This document shows, piece by piece, positions 1 to 8,900 of a DNA stretch of 20,629 nucleotides. Within the stretch, counting starts at the first letter, position 1, and each line of letters opens with the position of its first letter. Source of the stretch: Rikenellaceae bacterium (lineage in GTDB: Bacteria > Bacteroidota > Bacteroidia > Bacteroidales > Rikenellaceae); NCBI GenBank assembly GCA_020859745.1, contig JAJBVQ010000250.1, positions 1 through 20,629 of the forward strand, given 5' to 3'. The notes under the pieces are model-generated. The model saw only the letters and a program-made list of their open reading frames with translations. It was not told where the DNA came from and ran no database searches. Both the position numbers and the translations under genes were made by a program.

Positions 1-40
1 ACAGTATTATGCTGAATATCTTAGGCTTTTGCATGAGTTC

Positions 41-940
41 CTATTTTTGAGTCGGGTCGACATCCTCTTCTTCCCAAGGGGAGACATCCACCGAAGTGTT
101 GTTGAATCGGAAGCGTATGGCTATTTCCGCTTCATCCTTATCCTCCACGGAAATGGAGTGTTCGTTCATAAAATCCGTCAGGGCGAGGGTTTTAAAAAGC
201 TCGCCTCCGCCGCTGCCCGATAAATTGAGTTGTATATCGTTATCGTCTGAAAACCGATAGGCATACACATTGGCTATGTAATCCCCCGTCTGCGCGTCGT
301 AGGCCAGCGGGGCACGGAAAGTTGTCGTTAAGGTGCGGGTGCTCGCGCCGTCGAAACCCATCTGGGGATGGAGGTTGACGATGTCCACGTCCACCGGCGC
401 GCCGGCCCGGGTCATCGGCGCCGCAACGCCCGTGACATGGATGCGCAGGGGAACGTGCGCCTGGGAGAACTGCATCTCCTCGTTGCGGAACGTACTCTGC
501 ACAACCGTTATGTTTTTTGTGGCGTAATAGACCGAATCGTTTTCGTGCTGGATCAGGGAGCTGCCGGCGTAATAGTCCGCGCAACCCAGAACCGCTTCCG
601 ACAACTGCTCGGCGTTGTTGACCTGCGTTTTCGAGGTGAGGTTGGTCCATGCCACCAGGGTGTAGTTCCCGTCGGGCAGGTTCAGGTCGATCCCTTTGTA
701 GCTTTGCAGGGCGGCCAGGTCTTTCGTTTCCGTGAGGACCAGTTTGCCGTCGCTGTCGTAGACGAACAGGGTCACGTTATCCGTTTTGTCGAGGAACCGG
801 CAGGCGCTGCCCGGAGCATCGCCGTAATACGAGAACGATATGCGCGTTCGGTCGCAGTCCAGCCCGGAACCGTCATCCCGGATACACCCTACGAGTGTAA
901 AAGCCAAAAACAGGATAGTTATATATTTGTATCCTTTCAT
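41..940 (-). CDS. FimB/Mfa2-like fimbrial anchor lipoprotein
   Basis: This is probably the minor or anchor subunit of a type V (Bacteroidales) pilus, which would tether the fimbrillin polymer to the outer membrane. The 299-residue product starts with a lipoprotein signal whose lipobox ends in L-V-G-C at residues 16-19, followed by acidic residues. A beta-rich stretch around residues 53-100 (N-V-T-L-F-V-Y-D, then L-P-D-G-N-Y-T-L-V-A-W) is typical of the first transthyretin-like domain of FimB/Mfa2 proteins. The C-terminus carries a W-E-E-E-D-V-D-P motif that resembles the end of the upstream fimbrillin. It lies downstream of the fimbrillin gene on the same strand, separated by about 75 bases containing a hairpin. 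Family assignment rests on sequence pattern; the anchor role is inferred from gene order and the family. Confidence 0.75.
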   Translation of the reverse strand: MKGYKYITILFLAFTLVGCIRDDGSGLDCDRTRISFSYYGDAPGSACRFLDKTDNVTLFVYDSDGKLVLTETKDLAALQSYKGIDLNLPDGNYTLVAWTNLTSKTQVNNAEQLSEAVLGCADYYAGSSLIQHENDSVYYATKNITVVQSTFRNEEMQFSQAHVPLRIHVTGVAAPMTRAGAPVDVDIVNLHPQMGFDGASTRTLTTTFRAPLAYDAQTGDYIANVYAYRFSDDNDIQLNLSGSGGGELFKTLALTDFMNEHSISVEDKDEAEIAIRFRFNNTSVDVSPWEEEDVDPTQK

Positions 941-974
941 TTCACTCAGTTAATTAGCTGTGTCATGTGGAAAA

Positions 975-997
975 GCGGGGAGGTCTGCCCTCCCCGC
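975..997 (-). terminator. Hairpin between fimbrillin and anchor genes, possible attenuator
   Basis: A perfect 9-bp stem (GCGGGGAGG paired with CCTCCCCGC) with a 5-base loop lies just after the fimbrillin stop. Read on the minus strand it is followed by TTTTCC, so it resembles a weak intrinsic terminator with a short U-run. Partial termination here would give more fimbrillin than anchor transcript; that role is inference. Confidence 0.6.
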
Positions 998-1015
998 CGT
1001 GTCAGGACCTAAGCC

Positions 1016-2242
1016 CTATTGCTGCTGGAAACCGGGATCGATATCCTCTTCGGTCCAGTCGGCGATCGTAACGGTCAGCGAAATGTTGTAAACGACCGTG
1101 TTCAGGTCGGTGTGCATGAACTGCGGCTTAACCTCGATGCTGACGTTGTAGATCTTGCCGGCTTCGAAGGTCACGTCGCCCGAAGCGTTCGTGAAGTTGA
1201 CCACGTTGACGTACTTCGACAGCGGCAGCAGCCGCGGGTTGTAGGCATTCTCGTTGTCGCTGGTGATGTCCGTGGCCGTCACGTTGCCCAGGTTGAAGTG
1301 GACGTACGGAGTCTGCCCCGGGAAGAAGTTGAACGCGAAGCTCTTCTTGTCAGCCGGGATGGCCGGGGTGTTGAACTCGTCCAGGTCGTAAGCGGTGTAC
1401 GATCCGCCATTCCACTGGTTGTAGCTCGCGTATTCCGCTTCGTCCGTCTCGGAGGCGTCGGCGCCGAAGAGCCATTTACCGTCGGTCACGCGGCCGAAAG
1501 CCGAGGTATTGGTCATCAGCGATGCGGCTACGGCCGAACCATCGTACTCCTTATAGAAGTTGTTGAAGTAAACCCCCAGCAGCTCGCCGGTCAGGCCGGT
1601 CCATTCCACCAGCGCCTGCTCCCCATTGGAGTTGTTGGTGACAGTCTCGCTCCCGTTCTCGACGAAAGAGAACTGCTTGATCTGGATACGGGCCACGGCC
1701 GGTTTGATCGTCACGGAGCCGGTGAAAGTGTAGACGTTCTCGTCGTTCACATTCTCCACGCTCACGCTGAAAGCGGTCAGCGCCTCGGTTCCGGTGTAAA
1801 GCACCTTCGAGCCTTGCTGCTGGTCGTAGGTGGTGGCCACGGTGATCGCGTCGCCCACCTCGCCCGTCACGTACGTGTCGGCGCCTTTCTTGTAGTTCCC
1901 GTAGATCGACAGGGAGGTGGCTTCAGTCCCTACATTGGGGATCAGCAGCCCTTCGTCGGTCAGCCTATCCCAGTCCGAATCGGGAGTCACGTCCTTATCG
2001 ACTTCGACTTTCTTGAGGATGGTTCCGGCGGAGTTGGTCACGAAAATGGCGATGTTGTCCACATCGGGGGTCGTGGAGAGCAGCTCCACGGGATCTGCTG
2101 CCTTGGACTGGACGCCGCCCAGGGAGATGACCACGTGCTTGTCCCTATTCGCAACCGGCGTTTCCTGATGCACATCCTTCGCACATGAAGCGAGCAAGCC
2201 CGCGCTCAACAAGGCTACTAAAAAACGATTTGATGTTTTCAT
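1016..2242 (-). CDS. Fimbrillin-like major fimbrial subunit lipoprotein
   Basis: This is probably the polymerising subunit of a type V pilus. Such fimbrillins are exported as lipoproteins, trimmed by an arginine-type protease at the surface and assembled by strand exchange. The ATG at 2242 was chosen because it gives a compact 408-residue lipoprotein with lipobox L-A-S-C at residues 17-20. The frame extends upstream to further ATGs at 2272 and 2338, but these would put 10 to 32 polar residues ahead of the signal peptide. The mature part is rich in beta-strand, Thr, Asn and Asp. It contains a K-P-A-V-A-R-I-Q-I segment of the sort seen at fimbrillin domain junctions, and ends in a strand plus W-T-E-E-D-I-D-P. 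It is the first gene of a two-gene unit with the anchor gene. It could alternatively be a tip subunit; the upstream position favours the stalk. Confidence 0.72.
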   Translation of the reverse strand: MKTSNRFLVALLSAGLLASCAKDVHQETPVANRDKHVVISLGGVQSKAADPVELLSTTPDVDNIAIFVTNSAGTILKKVEVDKDVTPDSDWDRLTDEGLLIPNVGTEATSLSIYGNYKKGADTYVTGEVGDAITVATTYDQQQGSKVLYTGTEALTAFSVSVENVNDENVYTFTGSVTIKPAVARIQIKQFSFVENGSETVTNNSNGEQALVEWTGLTGELLGVYFNNFYKEYDGSAVAASLMTNTSAFGRVTDGKWLFGADASETDEAEYASYNQWNGGSYTAYDLDEFNTPAIPADKKSFAFNFFPGQTPYVHFNLGNVTATDITSDNENAYNPRLLPLSKYVNVVNFTNASGDVTFEAGKIYNVSIEVKPQFMHTDLNTVVYNISLTVTIADWTEEDIDPGFQQQ

Positions 2243-2636
2243 GTTAGATAATGGTTTATGAATGTTTTTCATGTTCGATCCCCCGGAGGCGGACCCTACA
2301 TTTTTCCTTACACTGGTAATACAATCTGGATCGACCATTATATAAACACGTATCTTCCTTTTTTACAACTAATTACGCAACAATAAAACAGGTTGGACAT
2401 TATATGCGCAACAGGCTTTTCCCCGGCCTGTCCGTGTTGCGGAAAATGAAAAACGGCCCTGTTTTCCGTTGCAGATTATGTATATTTACGACCGGCGTGT
2501 GATGAATTCCGTAGGGCGGTTTTTTGTTAGCGGGAAAAGAGATAATTTGGCAGGGATATTGATTATATAACAGGCGGCGCCAGACCCGCCTGACGGAAGC
2601 CGGGCCGCAGGGCCGGCCTCCGGGATTTAAAAAATT
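2243..2636. other. Divergent regulatory spacer between fimbrillin and sigma factor genes
   Basis: No convincing gene is seen here. The stretch should hold the promoters for both divergent units. On the plus strand TATATTTA at 2481-2488 is one base off the Bacteroidetes -7 consensus TAnnTTTG and could drive the sigma gene, but no good -33 box lies at the usual distance. On the minus strand only a one-mismatch candidate is visible near 2380 (CAACAATA on the plus strand). A further dyad (GCAACA...TGTTGC) spans about 2407-2440. I saw no flanking inverted repeats of the kind that mark an invertible fimbrial promoter. Confidence 0.4.
2571..2621 (+). promoter_or_regulatory. Two tandem GC-rich hairpins in the sigma factor leader
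   Basis: The first hairpin pairs CAGGCGG (2571-2577) with CCGCCTG (2586-2592) across an 8-base loop. The second pairs 2595-2606 with 2610-2621, a 12-bp stem with two mismatches and a 3-base loop. Together they fill the 65 bases before the sigma start codon, ending about 15 bases upstream of it. Neither is followed by a T-run. They may affect translation or mRNA stability; no function is demonstrated. Confidence 0.45.
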
Positions 2637-3299
2637 ATGTCCGTGTCATATTTATTTAGAAGCAACAGCCATTCGCCTGCCTCAACCCTGAGTCAGGATT
2701 CGGATTCCGGCCGGAAGGAACCGGAAAGCCGCGGAACGGACAGGCAGGCGGAAACATCCCTCGAGAACAGTGTCATCACCGCACGGTTGCTCGAAGCGCT
2801 TCGCGACGGGGATCACGAGGCTTACAAGGTGGTGTACATCCATTACCGGGACATGATCGAGAACTTCCTGTACAAGTTGCTGCGCTCGCGGGAAGATGCC
2901 GAGGAGATCGCGCAGAACGTTTTCATGACCCTCTGGGAGCGGCGCGCCGAGCTCGACCCGACCAAAAATGTCAGGACCCTGCTGTTCACGGTCGCCCGCA
3001 ATGCGGTCATGAACCAGTTCAAACGCAAGAAAGTTTCCGAGAAATACCAGAAGCAGATCGACTCCGACGACACGGAGAACCTGACGGCTGAAGATATCCT
3101 GATCGCCCAGGAGCGGGAGTTGCTCATCGAACTGACGATCGAGAACATGCCGTCGATGCGGCGGAAGATTTTCGAAATGAGCCGCCAGCAGAACCTGTCG
3201 CACGAGGATATCGCGCAGCGCCTGGACACGACCAAGCACAACGTGGCGAACCACCTGTCCCAGGCATTGAAACAGATCAGGCACGTCCTCAAGATATAG
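2637..3299 (+). CDS. ECF-type RNA polymerase sigma-70 factor (Bacteroidetes expansion)
   Basis: This protein should direct RNA polymerase to a small regulon and be held inactive by the anti-sigma protein encoded next. Of 220 residues, sigma region 2 covers about 56-130, including the D-A-E-E-I-A-Q-x-V-F helix and L-W-E at 99-101. Sigma region 4 covers about 160-218, with an HTH around L-S-H-E-D-I-A-Q-R-L. There is no region 3, as expected for the ECF class. The N-terminus is unusual: about 45 polar, Ser-rich, probably disordered residues precede region 2, and no later ATG could shorten it because the next in-frame ATG (codon 73) lies inside region 2. The gene starts at an ATG following an A/T-rich stretch, which is normal for Bacteroidetes lacking strong Shine-Dalgarno sites. 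It is divergent from the fimbrial genes, though that does not show it controls them. Confidence 0.88.
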   Translation: MSVSYLFRSNSHSPASTLSQDSDSGRKEPESRGTDRQAETSLENSVITARLLEALRDGDHEAYKVVYIHYRDMIENFLYKLLRSREDAEEIAQNVFMTLWERRAELDPTKNVRTLLFTVARNAVMNQFKRKKVSEKYQKQIDSDDTENLTAEDILIAQERELLIELTIENMPSMRRKIFEMSRQQNLSHEDIAQRLDTTKHNVANHLSQALKQIRHVLKI

Positions 3300-3413
3300 G
3301 CGCAGGCCGTAAAGAACCGCCTGCCGGCCCGCCGCCGTGCGCAGACCGCCCGACAACCGATTCACTCATCCGCCCCGGAACCCCGTTCCGGCCCAATTGT
3401 GTACCGACTATAT

Positions 3414-3779
3414 ATGAGCAACGATTCGCAGCAAAGGATACAGGAGATCATCGACCGGTACCTGACCGAAGACCAAGTCGAGAGGAGGGTATCGGCCCGC
3501 TTCCGCGCCTGGCTGGCCAGCGACGGGCACCTCGACGAAAAATACGAGGCGCTGCGGAAGGCCTTCGAGCGGGAGGTTCGGTTCAACCCGAATCCGAGCC
3601 GGAAAGTCCTCGATTCCTACCGGGAGATCATCGAAGCTATCGAGTCGGGCGAAGCGAATATCCGTCCTGTCCGGTCGAAACTACGCAGGAAGCGGATCCT
3701 GCGTATCGTCGCCGTGGCGGTGCCTGTCCTGATCGCCGCCGCGTCGGCCCTCTATCTTATCAGCCAGCGGACGCAATGA
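3414..3779 (+). CDS. Short membrane-anchored anti-sigma protein lacking the FecR domain
   Basis: This is a likely partner of the upstream sigma factor. The N-terminal part (about residues 1-80) has the pattern of the cytoplasmic anti-sigma domain of Bacteroidetes FecR-like proteins, including F-R-A-W-L-A-S-D and the helix around K-Y-E-A-L-R-K-A-F. A basic cluster (K89 to R97) leads into one membrane segment at about 95-115. The product stops six residues later. Normal FecR-type anti-sigmas run to 300 or more residues with a periplasmic sensor that contacts a SusC/TonB receptor; none follows here. The ATG at 3414 was preferred over an in-frame GTG at 3399. A 114-base spacer separates it from the sigma gene and holds small dyads at 3302-3324 and 3375-3391. 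It could be a naturally short anti-sigma or an old truncation; the frame itself looks intact. Confidence 0.65.
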   Translation: MSNDSQQRIQEIIDRYLTEDQVERRVSARFRAWLASDGHLDEKYEALRKAFEREVRFNPNPSRKVLDSYREIIEAIESGEANIRPVRSKLRRKRILRIVAVAVPVLIAAASALYLISQRTQ

Positions 3780-3831
3780 TCCCTTCCCGACCCCGGCGTC
3801 TCCAGCGGGGTTCCCTATTTAAAAAAACGAT

Positions 3832-4683
3832 TTAAAAGTCTGTAAACGCACTGCTCCGGTACTCTTTGGGCGAGACGCCTTCGTGCCGTTTGAAATAGCG
3901 CCTCATGTAGGACTGATCGGGAAAGTTGAGCCGGTCGGAGATCTCCTGGATGCTCAGTTCCGTGGATTGCAGCAATACCTTGATCTCCAGCAGGGCGAAA
4001 CTGTCGATGATCATCTTGGCGGAGTCGCCGTTCACGCGGCGGCAGATGGCGGTCAGGTATTTGGTCGAGATGCAGAGTTTGTCGGCATAAAAGGTCACCT
4101 CGCGCTCCGAAGCCGAGAACTCGTGCACCAGCGCCATGAATTTCTTGAACAGTTCGTCCTGCCGGTTGCCCCCTTCGATCTGCTTGCGACCGAAATACCG
4201 GTAGGATTTGTCATAAATATCCAGCAGAAAACACTGGAGCTGGTTTTTGGCGATCCGGTTGCGGAACCGGTTCTCCTTGTCCGCGTAGATGACCGCCGTG
4301 GCCTGCATCAGGCCGTCGGCGGCCTGCGTGTTTTCCGCCGACAGGACATAGTAGGGATGCTCTTTCAGAAAGCCGAAAAAACCGGGCTCCATCCGGAACG
4401 ACGCCTCGCGGAACATATTCCTCGGAAAACTGAAAACAGAGATGGCGAAATCGCCGCTCAGGCTGTCTATCCGGAAGATCGAGCCGGGAAGGAGCACCAC
4501 CTGCGCGTGCTACACGATCTCGTGATCAATCAGGTCGATGCTCACCCGGGCCATCCCTCCCCGGCAGATGAATATGACTCCCCCGTCCAGCTTCCACAAC
4601 CGGCTGGTGGTATGCGTCAGGTTGTAAGTACCGGCAATGAAAGATTTCTGTACCAGAACCGTTTCCGAGTTTCTCCGCTTCAT
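3832..4683 (-). pseudogene. AraC-family regulator split by an in-frame amber stop
   Basis: The gene is divergent from the RND efflux operon and probably once regulated it. From the ATG at 4683 the frame runs 57 codons through an AraC-type N-terminal cupin-like region and hits TAG at 4510-4512. It then continues in the same frame for 225 further codons, through H-A-Q-V-V-L-L-P-G-S-I-F to a normal C-terminal double HTH ending in Y-M-R-R-Y-F-K-R-H-E-G-V-S-P-K-E-Y. Read through, the product would be 283 residues, a standard AraC length. Nothing else is missing, so this looks like one recent nonsense change (CAG, GAG, AAG or a similar codon to TAG), or a sequencing error. A GTG at 4500 could give a 222-residue fragment retaining the DNA-binding domain; whether it is made is unknown. 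The upstream ATG at 4761 overlaps the predicted promoter, so 4683 is the better start. Confidence 0.82.
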
Positions 4684-4758
4684 CGTCGTTTTTTTGATGA
4701 TGGCAGTAAAATTAATATTTTTCACGGAGTATTCGCCCGTTGTTGTTCCGAAAATGAA

Positions 4759-4791
4759 CAAAACTAAGTTTACTCCGAATAGTTTTCTAAA
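4759..4791 (-). promoter_or_regulatory. Bacteroidetes-type promoter for the AraC gene
   Basis: On the minus strand TAGTTTTG (plus-strand 4759-4766) matches the -7 consensus TAnnTTTG exactly. A TTTA box (plus-strand 4788-4791) lies 21 bases upstream, close to the usual -33 spacing. The start codon at 4683 lies about 75 bases downstream. Confidence 0.55.
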
Positions 4792-4811
4792 CCGAAAAGA
4801 TCCTATCTTTG
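4783..4811 (+). promoter_or_regulatory. Bacteroidetes-type promoter for the RND efflux operon
   Basis: TATCTTTG at 4804-4811 is a perfect TAnnTTTG -7 element. A T-run at 4783-4786 may serve as the -33 box, though its spacing is a little short. The adaptor ATG at 4841 lies 29 bases downstream. The -33 side overlaps that of the divergent AraC promoter, so one bound regulator could affect both. Confidence 0.6.
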
Positions 4812-4840
4812 TGGCCTAATTCCAAACAGGTTACATAAAA

Positions 4841-5995
4841 ATGGGCAAAATGTTAGGTAAGATGAAGCAGGCAGGCGTATTGGCCGTCTGCTGTTTGGCT
4901 GCCGGAGGCTGCAAGGAGGCTCCGACGGCACAGATGGAAACGGAATATGCAGTGATGGCGGTCGCTCCGACGGACAGGATGCTCTCCAGCGCCTATTCGG
5001 CAACGATCCGCGGTCGCCAGGATATCGATATCTATCCGCAGGTGAGCGGCACGCTGACCAAGGTGTGCGTAACCGAAGGGCAACGGGTCAAGAGCGGCCA
5101 GCCGCTGTTCATCATTGACCAGGTGCCTTACCAGGCGGCCTTGCAGACGGCCCAGGCCAACGTGGCGGCCGCTGAGGCCGCGCTGGCCACGTCGCAGCTG
5201 ACCTACGACAGCAAGCAGGAACTGTTCAAGCAGAACGTCATTTCGGAGTTCGACCTGAGCACGGCCAAGAACTCGCTGCTCGCGGCCAAAGCGCAGCTGG
5301 CGCAGACCAAGGCGCAGGAGGTGAGCGCGCGCAACAATCTTTCGTACACAGTGGTGAAAAGCCCCTCGGACGGAGTGGTCGGCACCCTGCCCTACCGGGT
5401 GGGAGCCTTGGTCAGCTCCGCCATTCCGCAGCCGCTGACCACCGTTTCCGACAATTCGGACATGTACGTCTACTTCTCCATGACCGAGAACCAGCTCCTG
5501 GGCCTGATCCGTCAGTACGGCTCCAAAGAGGAGGCGCTCAAGCAGATGCCGGCGATCGACCTGATGCTGAGCGACAAATCGGAGTATGCCAGCAAAGGGC
5601 AGATCGAGACCATCAGCGGGGTGATCGACCGTTCGACGGGTACCGTCAGCCTGCGTGCCGTGTTCCCCAACAAAGAGGGGCTGCTGCACAGCGGCGGCAC
5701 GGGCAACGTGGTTATCCCGGTGGAGAAGACCGATGCGCTGGTCATCCCGCAGTCGGCTACTTACGAGATACAGGACAAGAGGTTCGTCTATAAAGTGGTG
5801 GACGGCAAAGCGCAGTCCGCGCCGGTGCAGGTGACCCGCGTGAATGGAGGCAAGGAATTTATCGTAGACGAAGGGCTGACCCCGGGCGAGGTGATCGTGA
5901 CCGAGGGCGTCGGCCTGCTCCGCGAAGGCACGCCGATCAAGCCGAAAACGGCTCCGGCCGCAGCCGCTGCGGATAACCAAACCAAGGAGGACTAA
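4841..5995 (+). CDS. RND efflux periplasmic adaptor (membrane fusion protein, AcrA/MexA type)
   Basis: This adaptor bridges the inner-membrane pump and outer-membrane channel encoded by the next two genes. The 384-residue protein starts with a lipoprotein signal (lipobox A-G-G-C, Cys at residue 24). It shows the usual order: a half barrel-sandwich (Y-P-Q-V-S-G-T-L then V-T-E-G-Q-R-V-K-S-G-Q-P-L-F), a long alpha-hairpin rich in Ala, Gln and Lys (about 88-165), the second half (V-K-S-P-S-D-G-V-V-G), a beta-barrel and a C-terminal membrane-proximal domain. It ends in an Ala-rich tail. The stop codon is three bases before the pump start, and an AAGGAGG stretch in its last codons should serve as the ribosome site for the pump. 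First gene of the operon. Confidence 0.93.
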   Translation: MGKMLGKMKQAGVLAVCCLAAGGCKEAPTAQMETEYAVMAVAPTDRMLSSAYSATIRGRQDIDIYPQVSGTLTKVCVTEGQRVKSGQPLFIIDQVPYQAALQTAQANVAAAEAALATSQLTYDSKQELFKQNVISEFDLSTAKNSLLAAKAQLAQTKAQEVSARNNLSYTVVKSPSDGVVGTLPYRVGALVSSAIPQPLTTVSDNSDMYVYFSMTENQLLGLIRQYGSKEEALKQMPAIDLMLSDKSEYASKGQIETISGVIDRSTGTVSLRAVFPNKEGLLHSGGTGNVVIPVEKTDALVIPQSATYEIQDKRFVYKVVDGKAQSAPVQVTRVNGGKEFIVDEGLTPGEVIVTEGVGLLREGTPIKPKTAPAAAAADNQTKED

Positions 5996-5998
5996 TTC

Positions 5999-8900
5999 AT
6001 GAACCTGAGACATTTTATAGAACGCCCCGTCTTTTCGGCGGTTATCTCCATTACGATCGTGGTGGTGGGGATCATCGGGCTGTTCACCCTGCCCGTCGAG
6101 CAGTATCCCGACATCGCGCCGCCGACCATCCAGGTCAGCACCAACTATTTCGGGGCGAGCGCCGAGACGTTGCAGAAGAGCGTTATCGCCCCGCTGGAAG
6201 AGGCGATCAACGGGGTGGAGGACATGACCTACATGACCTCGACGGCGACCAACGCCGGGACGGTCACCATCACCGTCTACTTCAAACAAGGGACCGACCC
6301 CGACATGGCGGCGGTCAACGTGCAGAACCGCGTGTCGAGGGCCACGGGCCAGCTGCCAGCCGAGGTGACCCAGGTCGGGGTGACCACCTCCAAGCGGCAG
6401 ACCAGTATGCTGCAAATGTTCTCGCTTTACAGCCCGGACGACTCGTATGACGAAACCTTCCTGGCCAACTACATGAGCATCAACCTGAAACCGGAGATCC
6501 TGCGTATCACCGGCGTGGGCGACATGATGATCATGGGGGGCGACTACAGTATGCGTATCTGGATGAAGCCGGATATCATGGCGCAGTACAACCTGATCCC
6601 GTCCGACGTGACCAAGGCGCTCTCCGAGCAGAACATCGAGTCGGCGACCGGTTCGTTCGGCGAGAACTCCGGCGAGACCTACCAGTACACGATGAAATAC
6701 CGCGGCCGGCTGATCCAGCCGGAAGAGTTCGGCGAGATCGTGATCCGCTCCACCGAAGACGGCGAAGTGCTGAAGCTCAAAGATATCGCCGACATCGAGC
6801 TGGGACAGGAAAGTTACGACTACCACGGCAGTATGGACGGCCATCCGGGTATCTCGTGTATGATCTTCCAGACCGCCGGCTCCAACGCGACCGAAGTCAA
6901 CCAGCAGATCGACAAGTTCCTGGCCGAAGCCGCCAAGAGCCTGCCCAAAGGGGTCGAGCTGACCCAGGTGATGAGCGCCAACGACTTCCTGTTCGCTTCG
7001 ATCCGGAATGTGGTGAAGACCTTGTTCGAGGCAGTCATCCTGGTGATCCTGGTGGTATACGTCTTCCTGCAGGACCTGCGCTCCACGCTGGTTCCGCTGG
7101 TGGGTATCACCGTGTCGCTGGTGGGTACTTTCGCCTTCATGGCGATGGCCGGGTTCAGTATCAACCTGATCACCCTGTTCGCCCTGGTGCTGGTGATCGG
7201 TACCGTGGTGGACGACTCCATTATCGTGGTGGAGGCGGTGCAGGCCCGTTTCGACGTCGGCTACCGCTCCTCCTACATGGCCAGCATCGACGCCATGAAG
7301 GGGATCAGCGGGGCCGTTATCACCTCCTCGCTGGTGTTCATGGCCGTGTTTATCCCGGTGTCGTTCATGGGAGGCACATCCGGTACGTTCTATACGCAAT
7401 TCGGTCTGACCATGGCGGTGGCCGTGGGTATCTCGGCCGTCAACGCACTGACGCTGAGCCCGGCCCTGTGCGCCCTGCTGCTGCGGCCCTACCTCAATGA
7501 GGACGGGAGCCAGAAGAACAACTTCGCCGCCCGTTTCCGGAAAGCCTTCAACGCCGCTTTCAACACGCTGAGCGAAAAATATAAGAAGATCGTCCTGACC
7601 TTCGTGAAGCACCGCTGGCTGACCTGGGGGCTGCTGGCCTGCTCGATCGTGCTGTTGGTGGTCTTGATGCGGAGCACCAAGACCAGTTTGGTGCCGGAGG
7701 AAGACCAGGGCGTGCTGTTCGTCAATGTCAGCACCGCCGCCGGCAACTCGCTCCAGACGACCGACGAGATCATGAACCGTATCGAGAAACGCCTCGAAGG
7801 GATCCCGCAGATCCTGCACTTGCAGAAGGTGTCCGGTTACGGCCTGCTGGCCGGGCAGGGCAGCTCGTTCGGTATGATCATCGCCAAGCTGAAACCGTGG
7901 GACGAACGGCCCGAGAAGAGCGATAACGTGCAGGCGGTGATCGGGCAGATCTACGGCCGGACGGCCGACATCAAGGACGCCCAGATATTCGCCATCGCGC
8001 CGGGTATGATCCCCGGCTACGGGATGGGTAACTCGCTGGACGTCCAGATGCAGGACAAGACCGGCGGGGACGTGACCACCTTCTTCACGACGGTGCAGCA
8101 ATACCTGGCGGCCCTGAACCAGCGGCCGGAAATCTCGATGGCCTACTCCACCTTCGACGTGCGCTACCCGCAGTGGATGGTGGACGTGGACGCCGCGAAA
8201 TGCAAGCGGGCCGGGATCACCCCCGACGCCGTGCTGAGCACCATGTCGGGCTACTACGGCGGACAGTACGTCTCCAACTTCAACCGATTCTCGAAAGTGT
8301 ATCGCGTGATGATCCAGGCCGACCCGAAATACCGGCTGGACAAAGAGTCGCTCGACAACACCTTCGTGCGGCTGTCGAACGGCGAGATGGCGCCGCTGAG
8401 CCAGTTCGTGACCCTGACCCGTACCTACGGGGCCGAAACGCTGAGCCGGTTCAACATGTACAACTCCATCGCCGTGAGCGCCATGCCGGCCGAAGGTTAC
8501 AGCTCCGGGGACGCTATCCGCGCGGTAGAGGAGACGGCCCAGGCCGCCCTGCCGATCGGCTTCGGCTACGACTTCGGCGGTATCACCCGCGAGGAGAGCC
8601 AGCAGAGCGGCACCACGACGATCATCTTCGGGATCTGCTTCCTGATGGTTTACCTGACCCTGTGCGCGCTGTACGAGAGCTTCGTGGTTCCGTTCGCCGT
8701 GCTGCTGGCCGTGCCCTGCGGCCTGATGGGTACCTTCCTGTTCGCCAAGATGATGGGGCTGGAGAATAACATCTACCTGCAGGTAGGTCTTATCATGCTG
8801 ATCGGCCTGCTGGCCAAGACCGCCATCCTGCTGACGGAGTACGCCACCGAGCGCCGACATGCGGGCATGAGCCTGACGGCCGCGGCCGTCAGCGCCGCCA

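Noticed and set aside
2243..2636. Possible invertible (phase-variable) fimbrial promoter
   Set aside because: I found no flanking inverted repeats and no nearby tyrosine recombinase gene in the window.
3785..3806. Terminator between the anti-sigma and AraC genes
   Set aside because: A short dyad (ACCCCG/CGGGGT) is present but has a 10-base loop and no U-run on either strand, so support is too weak.
4510..4512. Programmed amber readthrough or pyrrolysine coding in the AraC gene
   Set aside because: No nearby pyl genes or recoding signals are seen, and a simple nonsense mutation or sequencing error is more likely.
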